Both the position numbers and the translations under genes were made by a program. The notes under the pieces are model-generated. The model made no database searches. It was not told the origin of the DNA and worked only from the letters and a program-made list of their open reading frames with translations. A stretch of DNA of 64,000 nucleotides from Singulisphaera sp. GP187 (GTDB lineage: Bacteria; Planctomycetota; Planctomycetia; Isosphaerales; Isosphaeraceae): assembly GCF_900129635.1 (NCBI RefSeq), contig NZ_FSRB01000001.1, forward strand, positions 721,501 through 785,500, given 5' to 3'. How positions within the stretch are numbered: position 1 is the stretch's first letter; the number at the start of each line of letters is the position of its first letter. Below, piece by piece: positions 1-8,843 of this stretch.

Positions 1-1148
1 CTCCCCAGGGGACGACCGAGGCGGGGGACGTCGAAGTCAACACGACGAAGAACTTCACGATCGGAGGGGCGGGGGGGAGCTACGACCTCTATAGCGTGTT
101 GCTCCACGAGACCGGCCATGCCCTTGGACTGGACCATTCGCTCAACCCCAAGGCCGTGATGTACGCCTCGTATCAGGGCGTTCAAGCCGGGCTTCAGCCC
201 GAGGACATCGCCGGGATCCAAGCGATCTACGGGGCTCGGGTCGCGGATCCGTACCAAGCGCAGGGGCTCGGCCAAGGCTGGACCAGCGCGATCGACGTGA
301 CGGCCGGCCTGGGGAGTGCGCGGCAAACGACGGTGGGGAATGTCTCGCTGGCGACGATCGGCGCGACCGAATACTTCACCGTGATCGCCCCGAATACTCC
401 GGGCGCCACCCTGCAAGTCACGGCGGCCGCCGGCAACGTGAGCCTGCTCAGCCCCAAGCTCAGTGTTTTCGACGCCTCCGGGAACCTGCTCGGGGCGGCG
501 GCGAATCCGTCGGCCTGGAGCAATAATGTCTCGGTGAATACCGCCCAGCTCGTGCCCGGCCAGCGCTATTACATTACCGTGACGGGGGCGACCCGCGATG
601 CCCTTGCGGTCGGAGCCTATCAGCTTCAGGTCGCGTTCACGGGCGGCAACCCGCCTAGCCAGGTTACCCCTCCCTCGGGAACGGTCTCTCCTCCCTCGGG
701 AACGATCATTGCGCCTCCGACGACCGGGCCCGTGAGCACGGTGGGCCCGGATCGGTTCGAGCCGAACAACACCTCCGCCTTGGCGACCAACCTCGGAATC
801 GTCGTCAATTCCGTCACGGTCGGAAATTTGACGCTCGACACGGCAGGCGACGTGGATACCTTCGTCCTGCGGAATGGCAAGGCGGGGATTTACCGGATTC
901 TCGCGGGAGGGGCGGCGATTCGCGTCTTCGACCGGTTCGGGAATCCGCTCGCGTCGGACGTCGGGGAGCTGTCGATCCGGGTTTTCAAGCCTCGGACGCC
1001 GCTCTATGTTCAGATCAGTTCGGCAACCGGAACGGGAAATGAGAATTATTCATTGATCGTTTCCGCACAGAAGGGGAAGGGAGCGGTCACGCCTCCGGTC
1101 AAGGTCCGGCGCCCCGTCCTTCGGCAGGGCGCGCACCGCCTGGTTTGA
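1..1148 (+). CDS. Secreted matrixin-like zinc metalloprotease, 3' part
   Basis: The reading frame is open from the window edge, so the 5' part including any signal peptide lies outside. At bases 96-130 it encodes [11 protein letters not shown], the extended zinc motif HExxHxxGxxH of metzincin/matrixin (M10-type) proteases, followed by a Met in 'AVMYASY' that can serve as the Met-turn. Two beta-rich stretches follow (about bases 300-640 and 750-1070) that resemble bacterial pre-peptidase C-terminal (PPC) domains. The second opens with DRFEPNNT, a typical PPC start, and a Pro/Ser/Gly-rich linker joins them. The protein probably acts outside the cytoplasm on protein or surface substrates. Downstream lies a strong hairpin terminator. 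The protease call is firm; the PPC assignment is from pattern only. Confidence 0.85.
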   Translation, partial: PQGTTEAGDVEVNTTKNFTIGGAGGSYDLYSVLLHETGHALGLDHSLNPKAVMYASYQGVQAGLQPEDIAGIQAIYGARVADPYQAQGLGQGWTSAIDVTAGLGSARQTTVGNVSLATIGATEYFTVIAPNTPGATLQVTAAAGNVSLLSPKLSVFDASGNLLGAAANPSAWSNNVSVNTAQLVPGQRYYITVTGATRDALAVGAYQLQVAFTGGNPPSQVTPPSGTVSPPSGTIIAPPTTGPVSTVGPDRFEPNNTSALATNLGIVVNSVTVGNLTLDTAGDVDTFVLRNGKAGIYRILAGGAAIRVFDRFGNPLASDVGELSIRVFKPRTPLYVQISSATGTGNENYSLIVSAQKGKGAVTPPVKVRRPVLRQGAHRLV

Positions 1149-1191
1149 CCATGGCGCCAGGTCCATTGAAGCGGTCGTCGGGCGTATGGTA

Positions 1192-1239
1192 GGGTGGGCG
1201 CACCGGAACCCCCGGTGCGCCCACCCTTTGCTTTTTTTT
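1192..1239 (+). terminator. Intrinsic terminator after the metalloprotease gene
   Basis: A perfect 15-bp inverted repeat (1192-1206 with 1212-1226, loop of 5) is followed by TTTGCTTTTTTTT. The arms read GGGTGGGCGCACCGG and its complement. It lies 44 bases after the metalloprotease stop and 55 before the sod start, so it should isolate the two genes. Confidence 0.85.
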
Positions 1240-1293
1240 CGGATCGAGCAGGCGCAAGCGCCTCGGGCCAGACACAACCAAAGGAGCGACGTC

Positions 1294-1914
1294 ATGGCTG
1301 AATACTCTCTGCCGCCCCTGCCTTATGACTACGATGGCTTGGAGCCGCACATCAGTGCCAAGACCATGCAGTTCCACCACGACAAGCACCATCAGGCGTA
1401 CGTCAATAACGTCAACGCCGCTCTCAAGGATCATCCCGAACACCAGGGGAAGCCGATCGAGGAGCTGATCGCCAATCTCAACGCGCTACCGGAAGCGATC
1501 CGCACCGCGGTCCGCAACAATGGTGGCGGTCATGCCAACCACTCCTTGTTCTGGCTGATCATGAAGCCAGGTGGTGGCGGCGAGCCGACCGGCGCGTTGG
1601 CGCAGGCGATCACCAGTGAACTCGGTGGGTTTGCCGCGTTCAAAGAGGCCCTCAACAAGGCCGGCACCACCCGGTTCGGCTCGGGTTGGGGATGGCTCGT
1701 CGTGGGCAAGGACGGCAAGCTTGCCGTGACCTCGACCGCCAACCAGGACAGCCCCATCATGGAAGGGCAGACCCCGCTCATGGGCGTCGACGTCTGGGAA
1801 CACGCCTACTACCTCGACTACCAGAATCGCCGGCCCGACTACCTCACCTCCTGGTGGAATACGCTCAACTGGGAAGAGATCGGGCGACGGTACGACGCGG
1901 CCAAAGCCAAGTAA
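1294..1914 (+). CDS. sodA: Superoxide dismutase, Mn/Fe family (Mn-type)
   Basis: Cytoplasmic enzyme that dismutates superoxide to oxygen and hydrogen peroxide. The 206-residue protein has the family's usual length. Metal ligands are visible: His28 in MQFHHDKHH, the His of [10 protein letters not shown], and Asp and His in [24 protein letters not shown] and the [10 protein letters not shown] segment (Gly and Gln at the second-sphere positions) match Mn-type rather than Fe-type enzymes. The ATG at 1294 is preceded by AAGGAG at 1281-1286; the frame is open further upstream, but that part encodes the terminator hairpin and is not coding. Monocistronic: a terminator sits just upstream, and the next gene starts 290 bases downstream. 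Confidence 0.97.
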   Translation: MAEYSLPPLPYDYDGLEPHISAKTMQFHHDKHHQAYVNNVNAALKDHPEHQGKPIEELIANLNALPEAIRTAVRNNGGGHANHSLFWLIMKPGGGGEPTGALAQAITSELGGFAAFKEALNKAGTTRFGSGWGWLVVGKDGKLAVTSTANQDSPIMEGQTPLMGVDVWEHAYYLDYQNRRPDYLTSWWNTLNWEEIGRRYDAAKAK

Positions 1915-2204
1915 CCGAATCAAGGCCCGCGCGGCTCCCGCGGGTTCTCGGGTCAAGACGCGCCAGACCGCGCCTTCCCGGCCCGTTGTGGAGCCATTGA
2001 CCAATACCGGGATTTCGGTATGATCCGGACGCGCTGAGGGGGGAAACACTCTCTTTGGCGGCGTCCGGTTTCCGTTAGCCACTTTGCCAGACACCTCGTT
2101 CGGTGGAACATCTCGACGCCTCGGCACGATGCATGCGACGCGATCGCCCGCTCTGGGCCGGTCGCGGAGCGCGTCCTTTTTCCAAAGAACGAGGAGACTC
2201 GCCG

Positions 2205-2666
2205 ATGGATCGGCTCAAATTGACTCTGGCCGGTTGTGGCCTTGCGGCGGTTCTGACGGTTTCGGGTTGTCGTAACCTCCGCTCCGAGGTTCCCCCGGGG
2301 CGACCGTTCGGCAGCCCAGCCAGCCAGCCCTCGGTCGGGTTCAGCTCCGACCCTCATCCCAACACCGGTCTCGGCCTTGGGGCGGGCGCTGGCGCCGGCT
2401 CCGGGAATCTGCCAGGCGGTCCCGGCATGGGGCCAGGCTTGCCGCAAGATTCAGCCGGCCAGTTTGGCACTCCGCCGCCCGGTGCGTCCGACAAGTATGG
2501 GGCGCCGACGGACAACGCCTATGGGCCTCCCGGGACCTCCGCGCTCGCTCCTCCGCCGTCGATTGGAACCGATCCGTCGGCTCGGTCGGCTCCGCCTTCG
2601 GGGGCGCCCGCGGTCCCGGACTCATTCGGGACGGGTCTGCCGGGGTCGGCCCCCGCACCTCAATAA
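2205..2666 (+). CDS. Small Pro/Gly-rich lipoprotein, unknown function
   Basis: A 153-residue protein starting at ATG 2205 behind GAGGAG (2191-2196). The N-terminus is a short lipoprotein signal with lipobox LTVSGC, so Cys22 would become the acylated residue. The mature part is low complexity, rich in Pro, Gly, Ser and Ala, with no recognisable domain. An upstream in-frame start at 2103 would bury the signal peptide and is rejected. Probably membrane-anchored facing the periplasm. I do not recognise a family. Confidence 0.7.
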   Translation: MDRLKLTLAGCGLAAVLTVSGCRNLRSEVPPGRPFGSPASQPSVGFSSDPHPNTGLGLGAGAGAGSGNLPGGPGMGPGLPQDSAGQFGTPPPGASDKYGAPTDNAYGPPGTSALAPPPSIGTDPSARSAPPSGAPAVPDSFGTGLPGSAPAPQ

Positions 2667-2868
2667 GCCGATTGGCGCAGTTCCCGATGGGTGGGCGGAT
2701 CAGGCTCGAGGATCATCGAGGCCGCGTATTGTCGAGGTTCTTCGGTCGGGATCGCCAGCCCAGCGGTGAGGTTCCGGGCGCCGCGGGTTGGAATGAGCTC
2801 GTGGCATTCGGCGAAGACTCGCCCGAGTCTGTTGCCCATGTCACCACCCCAGTGGGTCTGACTTCGCC

Positions 2869-3591
2869 ATGGACGAGTCTCTGACAATCCTCTTTGAGGA
2901 TGCGCATTGCCTGGCGACGGTTAAGCCGGGGGGCGAGTTGACGCAGGGGACGAGCGGAGGGCGGGAGACGACGCTCGAGGCGAGGGTCCGCCGCTACCTT
3001 CGTCCCGACGATCCGGGCGCGGTCTACCTCGGCACGGTGCATCGGCTGGATCGACCGGTCTCGGGGGTGATTCTCTGGGCCAAGACACTGAAGGCGGCTC
3101 GTCGGCTGGCGGCCCAGTTCGCCGCCCGTCAGGTGCGCAAGGAGTACTGGGCGATCGTCGAAGCGACGACCAGCCTGCTTGGTGTGGGTGACGAAGGGCA
3201 GTGGGTCGACTGGCTGACCGACCCTGACGGCTCAGGGGTCGTTCATTCGGTCGAGACCCAGGCGCCGGGGACCCGCCAGGCGATCACCCGCTTCCGAACG
3301 AGTCCCGCCTTGAGCCTGCCGGTGGCCACGAATTGGCTCCGCCTCTGGCCGGAGACGGGCAGGACCCATCAACTCCGGGCCCAAGCGGCCCACCGCGGGA
3401 TGGCGATTTTGGGGGATCTGGCCTATGGCTCCGGCCGCCCCTTTCCTCAAGGGATCGCCCTCCACGCCCGGGCGCTTCGGGTTCGGCACCCGATCCTGGG
3501 CACGCCGATCGACCTGCTCGCGCCGGTGCCGGACACCTGGCGAGAGCAGGGGATCGTCTTGCCCGAATCGGCGAGCCCCGAGTTCGAATAG
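2869..3591 (+). CDS. RluA-family pseudouridine synthase
   Basis: Isomerises uridine to pseudouridine in rRNA or tRNA. The 240-residue protein has the signature HRLDRPVSG with catalytic Asp61, and the downstream family motif ETGRTHQLRAQ near residue 165. There is no N-terminal S4 RNA-binding domain, so it resembles the short RluA/TruC-type members rather than RluC/RluD. The substrate site cannot be told from sequence. The next gene is greA on the opposite strand, with a 61-base convergent gap. Confidence 0.93.
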   Translation: MDESLTILFEDAHCLATVKPGGELTQGTSGGRETTLEARVRRYLRPDDPGAVYLGTVHRLDRPVSGVILWAKTLKAARRLAAQFAARQVRKEYWAIVEATTSLLGVGDEGQWVDWLTDPDGSGVVHSVETQAPGTRQAITRFRTSPALSLPVATNWLRLWPETGRTHQLRAQAAHRGMAILGDLAYGSGRPFPQGIALHARALRVRHPILGTPIDLLAPVPDTWREQGIVLPESASPEFE

Positions 3592-3652
3592 CCGGATTCC
3601 TCCTCGATCGCCGGCGATGACCGTCGCTCCCGCTGCCCCTGCCGCCTCCGCG

Positions 3653-4132
3653 TTATTCAATGGCGATCTTGATGATCCGGAGTCGCAACGTTCCCGCGGG
3701 AATGGGCACTTCGACCTCCTCATCGAGTTTCTTGCCCACCAGCGCTTGCCCGATCGGGCTGGTCAGCAGAATCTTATTCTGGTCGTAGTCTTCGTCGCCG
3801 GGCCCGACCAGAATGAAGTCCTCCTCGTCGTTCATATCCAGGTCGAGGACGCGAACCCGAGAACCGAACACCACCCGGTCGGTGGGCAGTGTCGACTTGT
3901 CGACGATCATCCCCCGGCCGAGCTTGTCCTGTAGCTCGTTGATCCGCGCCTGAAGCATGCCCTGCGCCTCGCAGGCTGCGTCGAATTCGGCGTTTTCGGA
4001 AAGGTCGCCGAAGTCCCGTGCCGTGGCAATTTGCTCGGCGATCCGGGGCATGTCCTCATTTTTCATCTTGTCGAGCTGGGCTTTGAGTCGGTCATAGCCT
4101 TCCTTCGACATCGGAATTCGATCCGTGGACAT
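3653..4132 (-). CDS. greA: Transcription elongation factor GreA
   Basis: Stimulates the intrinsic RNA cleavage of backtracked RNA polymerase and so rescues stalled transcription complexes. The 159-residue product matches the usual length of about 158. The N-terminal coiled coil carries the tip motif GDLSENAEFDAA with the acidic residues that enter the polymerase secondary channel, and the C-terminal FKBP-like half ends in LTSPIGQALVGKKL. The start is set at the ATG at 4132 (MSTDRIPMSKEG), because upstream codons add residues foreign to the family. Confidence 0.96.
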   Translation of the reverse strand: MSTDRIPMSKEGYDRLKAQLDKMKNEDMPRIAEQIATARDFGDLSENAEFDAACEAQGMLQARINELQDKLGRGMIVDKSTLPTDRVVFGSRVRVLDLDMNDEEDFILVGPGDEDYDQNKILLTSPIGQALVGKKLDEEVEVPIPAGTLRLRIIKIAIE

Positions 4133-4427
4133 GCCTATCTGCTCCCAATCGTCCTGCGGCCGCGTCGCGCTTATTAGGGCATAAAGCTTAATATTGGACG
4201 CCGCTCGGGAACGCATCAGTGGTCTTTGGAATGGTGTGGGGAAGTCCCTTGGAAGTCTAGAAGCAAACACCGCGGCGCCCGAGTGAACCCGGTGCCGCGG
4301 TCAATATCGCAATTTAGACTAGTCTTCACGATCGCTGGACGCAACCCCAAGCCCGACACGCGTGGATGAGGTAATGGGCTGTGAGCGAACGTCCCGAGGC
4401 GTGAGTGCGGGGCCGGTGCGCGAGCGA

Positions 4428-5705
4428 TTATTCATGTCGTAGTGCGTCGATTGGATCCATCATGGCGGCTCGCTGGGCTGGGTAGAGCCCGAAGAGGATC
4501 CCGATGGCCACGGAGATCCCGAAGGAGAGGAGGACCGAGAAGCCGGTCACGACGGCCTTCTGTTCCGGAATAAAGTAGACGATCAACTGGGGGATGGAGA
4601 TTCCGAGGGTGACACCGAGCAGGCCGCCGACTCCGGAGAGGACGACGGTTTCGATGAGGAACTGCTGGGTGATGTCGCGTCGTTTCGCTCCCAGGGCGCG
4701 CCGGATCCCGATTTCCCGGGTTCGTTCGGTCACGGTGGCGAGCATGATATTCATGATCCCGATGCCACCGACCAGGAGCGAGATCGAGGCAATGGTTCCG
4801 AGGATGATGCTGAACTGCCGAGCCGTGCGTTTGGCCTCGTTGAGCAGGTCGAGCGGAACGATGATATCGACGTCCTTCTTGGGGTGGTACGGCTTGACGG
4901 CGGCCTCGACGATCGGATGGGTGGGGCCTACCTCCGCGAGGCTTCCCACCTGGAGCGTGACTTGCGAGAGTTGGGTCTCCTCGAACTCCATCGAGCCGGC
5001 CCGGCTATTCATGATCCGTTCGCCGAACCGGAGCTTGCAGGTGTTCAGCGGGATATAGACGTCCTTGTTGAACTCCTGCGCGGCCAGGCTGCCACCGATC
5101 CCGGCGGTACTCGCGCGTTCCCTGGTGACGCCGACGACCTTGTAATAGTCCGCGCCCAGTTTCACGGTCTGGTGGAGCGGGTCTTCGTAGGGGAAGAGGG
5201 TCTTGGCGGTCTCCGCGGCGAGCACGGCGACGTTCTCATAGCGATTGTTGTCGCTCTCGGTGAGGAATCGGCCCCGCTCGATCTCGAGGTGGTTGAACTT
5301 GTCGTAGTCGCTCGTGGTGCCGACGACCCGCCCGTCGATCTCCAGGTTGAGGTGGCGGATCTGTTTGCGGAGCTCGCGGATCGGCAAGGCTTTCCTGATC
5401 GTGGGCACGGTGGCCATGATCCGGTCGAAGTCGGCGAATTTCAGGCCGTAGGCGAGGATCCGCGCCGGGCGGCCGCCGGACGACTGTGACTCGTCGGTCG
5501 GCTTGACCGAGCGGACGATGATGTTGGTGGCTCCAAGCTGCTCGAAACGCTTCTGGGCGTCGCGGCTCGACCCTTCGCCGATGGCCAGCATCGAGATCAC
5601 CGCGGCGACGCCGAAGACGATACCCAGGACGGTGAGCCCTGAGCGCAACTTATGGAGGAGCAGGCTTTTGAGCCCGAGTCGAATTCCCCGTAGGATGCGT
5701 CCCAT
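4428..5705 (-). CDS. MacB/FtsX-type ABC transporter permease
   Basis: Inner-membrane subunit of a mechanotransmission ABC exporter. The 425-residue chain has one N-terminal membrane helix (LTVLGIVFGVAAVISMLAIG), a periplasmic MacB_PCD-like domain of about 220 residues, and three C-terminal helices including the family stretch SLLVGGIGIMNIMLATVTER followed by REIGIRRALGA. The ATPase is a separate upstream gene on the same strand (5799-6593), unlike fused E. coli MacB. ATG 5705 gives the usual MGRILRGIRLG start; an in-frame ATG at 5738 is possible. A terminator-like hairpin lies between ATPase and permease. Substrate unknown: an antibiotic, peptide, lipid or lipoprotein are all possible. Confidence 0.92.
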   Translation of the reverse strand: MGRILRGIRLGLKSLLLHKLRSGLTVLGIVFGVAAVISMLAIGEGSSRDAQKRFEQLGATNIIVRSVKPTDESQSSGGRPARILAYGLKFADFDRIMATVPTIRKALPIRELRKQIRHLNLEIDGRVVGTTSDYDKFNHLEIERGRFLTESDNNRYENVAVLAAETAKTLFPYEDPLHQTVKLGADYYKVVGVTRERASTAGIGGSLAAQEFNKDVYIPLNTCKLRFGERIMNSRAGSMEFEETQLSQVTLQVGSLAEVGPTHPIVEAAVKPYHPKKDVDIIVPLDLLNEAKRTARQFSIILGTIASISLLVGGIGIMNIMLATVTERTREIGIRRALGAKRRDITQQFLIETVVLSGVGGLLGVTLGISIPQLIVYFIPEQKAVVTGFSVLLSFGISVAIGILFGLYPAQRAAMMDPIDALRHE

Positions 5706-5756
5706 GATGACTTCTTCGGTTCGGTGGGGCTGGCCCACAGGCCTTTGGGAAGGAAT

Positions 5757-5785
5757 AAAAAAAAGGAGTGGGCCCTGGGGCCCAC
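5757..5785 (-). terminator. Terminator-like hairpin between ATPase and permease genes
   Basis: Read on the minus strand, GTGGGCCC and its complement (5785-5778 with 5775-5768) form a tight 7-8 bp stem followed by TCC and then nine T residues. It meets the criteria for an intrinsic terminator, yet lies inside an apparent operon. Confidence 0.6.
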
Positions 5786-5798
5786 GCCGGGGTTGGTT

Positions 5799-6593
5799 TC
5801 AAGCGTGACTGGCGCCGTTGGCTGCCGCGAGCGCCTGCATTCGGGGGCTCGGGCCATCGTCGATGATCTGGCCGTCACGCATCCGGATGATTCGCTTGGC
5901 GTGTTCGGCGATATCGTCTTCGTGGGTGACCATGATGATGGTCTTGCCCCCGTCGTTGAGCTTGCCGAGCATCTCCATGATCTCGTGGCTGGTCTTGGTG
6001 TCGAGGTTACCGGTCGCTTCGTCGGCCAGGATGATGTAGGGGTCGTTGATCAGTGAGCGGGCGATCGCGACTCGCTGTTGCTGACCGCCGGAGAGTTGGT
6101 TGGGGCGATGGTCGAGACGTTCGTGGAGGCCGACCATTCGCGCGAGCTCGTGGGTCCTGCGCTGGACTTCCTCGGTGATCTCGCCACTCCCTTGGTACGT
6201 CAGGGGGAGCTGGATATTCTCCGTGACGGTGTACTGCTGGATCAGGTTATACGACTGGAAGATGAAGCCGATGTAGCGGCTCCGGACTTCCGACAGCTCG
6301 TCGTCGCTGAGTTGGGCGACGTCCTTGTCGCCCAGGATGTACTGACCGCTGGTGGGGCGATCGAGGCAGCCGAGCAGGTTGAGCATGGTGCTCTTGCCCG
6401 ACCCCGAGGCACCCATGATGGCGATGTATTCGCCCTGGTGGAAGTCGACCGAGACTCCCGTCAGGGCATGGACCGTCACGGCTTGGGTCGGCCCGCGGCG
6501 GCGGCTGAAGAAGCCCCCCTCCGCGACGTGGCCCATCACGTAGGTCTTGCGAACGTCAACCAGCCGGACGATCACCTTTGACGCGATGTTCAC
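5799..6593 (-). CDS. ABC transporter ATP-binding protein, LolD/MacB type
   Basis: Cytoplasmic ATPase that powers the permease encoded downstream. The 264-residue protein shows Walker A GASGSGKST, Q-loop FIFQSYNL, signature LSGGQQQR, Walker B IILADEATGNLD and H-loop MVTHEDD, in the right order. A roughly 20-residue insertion (about residues 20-40, Arg/Gly-rich) splits the first beta strands. With the HlyD-like adaptor and TolC-like protein upstream on the same strand it would form a MacAB-TolC-like tripartite exporter. Confidence 0.95.
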   Translation of the reverse strand: MNIASKVIVRLVDVRKTYVMGHVAEGGFFSRRRGPTQAVTVHALTGVSVDFHQGEYIAIMGASGSGKSTMLNLLGCLDRPTSGQYILGDKDVAQLSDDELSEVRSRYIGFIFQSYNLIQQYTVTENIQLPLTYQGSGEITEEVQRRTHELARMVGLHERLDHRPNQLSGGQQQRVAIARSLINDPYIILADEATGNLDTKTSHEIMEMLGKLNDGGKTIIMVTHEDDIAEHAKRIIRMRDGQIIDDGPSPRMQALAAANGASHA

Positions 6594-6950
6594 AAATACC
6601 TCGAGGCGGAGGCTGCCGCCTTCAGTCGACAGAGGAAGCCGTTGCGGGTTTTCGCCACATGCTTGGCGCGTAAACGCGTTGATGCGATGTTAGCGTGGGG
6701 AGCAACGGTTGTTCAAGGCACTCCCAGCTCTTTGACATCGAGTGGTCGTATCGGGTTGCGGCAACCAACCGTCTGCCGCGTAAAACGATCGACGTTGAGA
6801 CACGCCGCGAGGCATCTCGAGAACTCCTGACCCGCGAGGATCAGGGCAGGGCGTTGTAAGCCGCCCTGGACTGGAGACCGGGTCACAAGGAAGCGGCCAG
6901 CAATCATGCAACGGTCGACCGGAAAGCCGTCGCCTTCAGGCGACGGTCGT
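6594..6950. other. Intergenic gap inside the exporter cluster
   Basis: 357 bases between the adaptor gene and the ATPase gene (both minus strand). No convincing coding sequence on either strand. A hairpin sits at the adaptor end (6927-6946). The rest could hold a separate promoter for the ATPase and permease genes; none is obvious. Confidence 0.6.
6927..6946 (-). terminator. Hairpin after the adaptor gene
   Basis: CCGTCGCC and its complement pair around a TTCA loop, starting four bases after the adaptor stop codon. On the minus strand it is followed only by CTTTCC, so it may be a weak or factor-assisted terminator or an mRNA 3' stabiliser. Confidence 0.45.
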
Positions 6951-8843
6951 TTACGGATTCGGACCCCCACGGCCGCCCCCGAAACCTCCACCGGCGCCAC
7001 GACCCGCACCCTCACCGCCGGCGCCGCCTCCGAAGCCACCACCACCGCCGCCTTGGAGGATCGCATCGACGCGTTCTGCCGGAACGCCGGCTTCGATCAG
7101 CATCTGTTTCTTCTCTTCGGGGCTGGCGCTCTGAAACTTCGCCCGGGCGGCCGGATCCATCTTGCTCATGAAGCCGCCGCCGGCGCCGCGCTTCCCTTTG
7201 GCCTTGGCTTTGGCCTTGCCCTTGGCGTCGGGGTCGGCGGTCGCTTTGCCGTCAGGCCCGCCGGGGCCGACCGGCCCGACACCGGCCTTGCCCTTGGCGC
7301 CGGCGCCCCAATCCTTCTTCGCGGCCTCGCCGTCCTTGCCCGACTCTCCGAACGCCTCGCGCTTCTCCTCCTCGGACATGAGCAGGAGCGGGCTGAGTGC
7401 GACTCGATCGCCCGACTTGAGGCCCTCGCGGATTTCGACGAGCTTGTCGTTGGAGGTGCCCACGGCGACGGTCCGCCAGTCGTAGGTGCCGTCGCCCCGC
7501 TTCACGGCGACGTGGTCCTTGCCCTGATACTCGAGGATCGCCACCACGGGGACGCTCAGGACGTTATCGATCTGGGCGACCAGGATATCCACCTGGGCCG
7601 TCATTCCCGGCCGGAGTCCCGGCAGGCCGTTGTCGATGGTCACATGGGTGGTGTAGACCTTCACGTCCGAGCTGAACATGCTGTTCGGGTCGGGCAGCGG
7701 GGCGACATCCAGGACCGTGCCCCTGAGCGTCTGGTCGGCGAAGGCGTCGACGCGGATCCGCGCCTGGAGGCCGGGGGTCAGGCGGTCGATCATCGACTCG
7801 TGGACCTTGGTGTTGACCCGCATGTGCCCGGTATCGGGGAGGCTGAAGATCTTCTGCCGCTCGCGAACGACCGCCCCTTCTTCAACCTGGGGCTGGCTGC
7901 TGCCGCCGAACCGGCTCGGGTCGTTGGCATAGACCACCAGGCCGTCGCCGGGGGCCAGGAGCTGACAATTCTTGATCTGGGTCTCAAGCTTCGTCTGCTT
8001 CTTCTTCTCCAGGTCCCAGGTCTGCTCCTTGGCGAGCTCGTCGGAGCGGGCCTTTTCGACGTCGCTCTTGAGCTCTTTGAGCGTCTTGTCGTAGGTGAAC
8101 TTCTCGAGCACGGCCTTCTTCGTCGTCGCCTGTTCGAAGGCGAAGACCTTCTGGTCGAGCGAGACCTTATCGGCGATATTCTGCGCTAAGGACACGTAGC
8201 CTTTGTCGTACATCCGCTTGGACCATTCGAGCCGGTCCTCGGCGCGTTTTCGTTCGGCCTCGGCCAGGGCGATTTCCCCTTTGACCGTCTGCAACTCCTG
8301 GAGGTAGACGCCTTCCTTGTACTCGGTGACGGCGATCTCGGCCACTTCCCGGGTCAGCTTGGCGTTCTGGTGGGCCGCCTCCGCTCCCGAGGTTGCGATG
8401 TACTGGTTGGTTAACTGGTCTTTCAAGGCCGCCGAGTCGAGCTCGCAGACGAGCTCGCCCTTGGTGACCCGCTTGCCTTCCGGCACGATCGAGATGATCG
8501 TCGTGGATCCCTCCACCTGGCAGAAGACGTCTTTGTTATTGGAGCTTTCCAAGGTGCCGCGGACGGTGGCCACGACGGGCAGGTTCGCCTGGCGGACCTC
8601 ATAGGTGATGATGTCGCGGGTGCTCGAGGCGAACAGGCCGGTCAGCGACTTCGAGATCCCGGGGACCCCGATCACGACCCCGGCGGCGACGCCCAGGACG
8701 ACCAGGAGGCCGACCAGGAGCGTCTTGCCGCGGCGGGATTTACGGCTTGCCGGCTTCTTCAGGTCGGGGAGCTCCCGGTGGGCGGATGGCTCGGCTCCCG
8801 CCGCCGGTGCCGGCGCTTCCGTAGTCTGCAGGGAAAAGTTCAC
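6951..8843 (-). CDS. HlyD/MacA-like periplasmic adaptor with Gly-rich tail
   Basis: Membrane-fusion subunit linking the ABC permease to the TolC-like channel. The 630-residue chain has an N-terminal membrane anchor (TLLVGLLVVLGVAAGVVIG, about residues 41-59), a lipoyl-like half (GSTTIISIVPEGKRVTKGEL), a long coiled-coil hairpin (about residues 150-300), the second lipoyl half and beta-barrel (about 300-450), then an unusual C-terminal extension rich in Gly, Lys and Ala. Adaptors normally end near 400 residues, so about 150 residues are extra. It starts at GTG 8843 behind GGGAGG six bases upstream, inside the 3' end of the TolC-like gene (104-base overlap), suggesting translational coupling. 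Confidence 0.92.
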   Translation of the reverse strand: MNFSLQTTEAPAPAAGAEPSAHRELPDLKKPASRKSRRGKTLLVGLLVVLGVAAGVVIGVPGISKSLTGLFASSTRDIITYEVRQANLPVVATVRGTLESSNNKDVFCQVEGSTTIISIVPEGKRVTKGELVCELDSAALKDQLTNQYIATSGAEAAHQNAKLTREVAEIAVTEYKEGVYLQELQTVKGEIALAEAERKRAEDRLEWSKRMYDKGYVSLAQNIADKVSLDQKVFAFEQATTKKAVLEKFTYDKTLKELKSDVEKARSDELAKEQTWDLEKKKQTKLETQIKNCQLLAPGDGLVVYANDPSRFGGSSQPQVEEGAVVRERQKIFSLPDTGHMRVNTKVHESMIDRLTPGLQARIRVDAFADQTLRGTVLDVAPLPDPNSMFSSDVKVYTTHVTIDNGLPGLRPGMTAQVDILVAQIDNVLSVPVVAILEYQGKDHVAVKRGDGTYDWRTVAVGTSNDKLVEIREGLKSGDRVALSPLLLMSEEEKREAFGESGKDGEAAKKDWGAGAKGKAGVGPVGPGGPDGKATADPDAKGKAKAKAKGKRGAGGGFMSKMDPAARAKFQSASPEEKKQMLIEAGVPAERVDAILQGGGGGGFGGGAGGEGAGRGAGGGFGGGRGGPNP

